DNA of 13,948 bases from DASQUK01 sp046723645 (GTDB lineage: Bacteria; Actinomycetota; Acidimicrobiia; Acidimicrobiales; VFJN01), in contig JBKOUY010000210.1 in NCBI GenBank assembly GCA_046723645.1, positions 1-13,948 of the forward strand. Reading direction: 5' to 3'. The notes beneath the pieces are model-generated. The model was not told where the DNA came from. It did not search any database and saw nothing but the letters and a program-made list of their open reading frames with translations. The translations under genes were made by a program, and so were the position numbers. Below are positions 13,501 through 13,948 of the stretch, piece by piece. Every line of letters starts with the position of its first letter. Position 1 is the stretch's first letter.

Positions 13501-13677
13501 CTGACGCCTGACGAAGCAGCCGAATATCTGCGGCTGCCTGTGCGGCAGCTGCAACAAATGCGCTACCGCGGCGTCGGCCCTGCCTACAGCCACGTCGGTC
13601 GAGCTGTGCGCTACGCACTCCAAGACCTCGACGAGTACCTAACGAACAACCGCATCAACCCGCAGGGCGCGGCCTGA
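13501..13677 (+). CDS. Small excisionase/MerR-type helix-turn-helix protein (CTG start)
   Basis: A 58-residue DNA-binding protein of the excisionase-like HTH family. It reads LTPDEAAEYLRLP, then a second helix around VRQLQQMRYRG, then the wing VGPAYSHVGRAVRYALQDLDEYL, which is the classic Xis-type layout. There is no ATG, GTG or TTG between the in-frame stop at 13459-13461 and this conserved N-terminus. CTG 13501, 4 nt after AGGTGG, is therefore the proposed start; GTG 13540 would delete the first helix. Codon use is less GC-biased than the neighbours (CTA, TAT, CCT, CAA, GCT), consistent with horizontal acquisition. Such proteins act as recombination directionality factors or small regulators in integrative elements. 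No integrase is in the window. Confidence 0.75.
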   Translation: MTPDEAAEYLRLPVRQLQQMRYRGVGPAYSHVGRAVRYALQDLDEYLTNNRINPQGAA

Positions 13678-13678
13678 T

Positions 13679-13948
13679 ATGCGTGCGCCCCCTGACGCGC
13701 TGCCGCGTCGGCGAAATGGTTCCCCATCGGTGGTTGCCCGGGACGGGGAGGAGTTCGTCAAGACTCTGACCGACGGTGGTGTCACCGACCCGGTCGCAGT
13801 TCGCACCCATCTCAGCTGTCCGCTCGATGCCACCGAACCACGGACTCGGGCATGGCGCGGCGCGGAGATCCCCGCCGCCGGCGGCACCGGCAACGCCCGT
13901 TCCGTGGCTCGCATCCATTCCGTACTGGCCTGCGGCGGGACCCTGGAC
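13679..13948 (+). pseudogene. N-terminally truncated serine hydrolase (class C beta-lactamase/esterase-like), runs off window
   Basis: An open frame of 90 codons from ATG 13679 to the window edge. Its second half, TRAWRGAEIPAAGGTGNARSVARIHSVLACGGTLD (given here only as a described block, about residues 55-90), resembles the late-middle region of EstB-like beta-lactamase-fold hydrolases. There AWR-AEIPAANGHG-AR-IAR-Y lies roughly 250-300 residues into the protein. Here it is preceded by only about 55 residues, and the SXXK and YXN catalytic motifs that should lie upstream are absent. The frame is closed by TAA at 13640-13642 and by the excisionase-like gene before that. It is most likely a remnant cut by recombination; a short paralogue with a new N-terminus is possible. 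Confidence 0.5.

Overview
The window is very GC-rich, densely coded bacterial DNA with strong G/C third-position bias. Several markers point to the Actinomycetota: a WhiB-family iron-sulfur protein, an enzyme of the mycothiol-dependent maleylpyruvate isomerase fold, a bacterial type-A RNase P RNA, and repeated TANNNT -10 boxes placed 6-10 nt before start codons (leaderless-type promoters). A deep lineage such as Acidimicrobiia would fit, but that is inference. No ribosomal or tRNA gene is present to fix the taxonomy.

Layout. 1-3109 (minus): an operon-like run of a zinc-ribbon protein, a coiled-coil NYN ribonuclease-fold protein overlapping it by 4 nt, and an FAD/NAD(P) disulfide oxidoreductase that runs off the left edge. 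3165-3443 (plus): a stand-alone Lrp/AsnC ligand-sensing domain, divergent from the zinc-ribbon gene and convergent with the next gene. 3445-5491 (minus): TetR regulator, trpD (anthranilate phosphoribosyltransferase) and a WhiB regulator. 5492-5802 is a 311-bp divergent intergenic region. 5803-12023 (plus): a tight five-gene run of glpD, a mycothiol-dependent isomerase-like protein, an alkyl-DHAP-synthase-like flavoenzyme, a glycerol-kinase-like FGGY kinase and a membrane-anchored YceI-domain protein. 12062-12933 (minus): an ArsR regulator overlapping an SRPBCC/AHSA1 protein, behind a promoter that carries a 30-bp imperfect palindrome. 13026-13395 (plus): rnpB. 13396-13948: a small excisionase-type helix-turn-helix gene and an N-terminally truncated serine-hydrolase frame, which look like a mobile-element scar.

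How the genes work together. The most interesting part is 5803-12023. GlpD makes dihydroxyacetone phosphate from glycerol 3-phosphate. The flavoenzyme keeps the residues expected of alkyl-DHAP synthase. The kinase is clearly glycerol-kinase-related but has lost canonical glycerol contacts. The YceI protein is of a lipid-binding fold. Together they suggest a module acting on glycerol-phosphate or glycerolipid (possibly ether-type) backbones, perhaps with an unusual polyol or alkylglycerol substrate. That reading is a hypothesis; the family assignments are solid.
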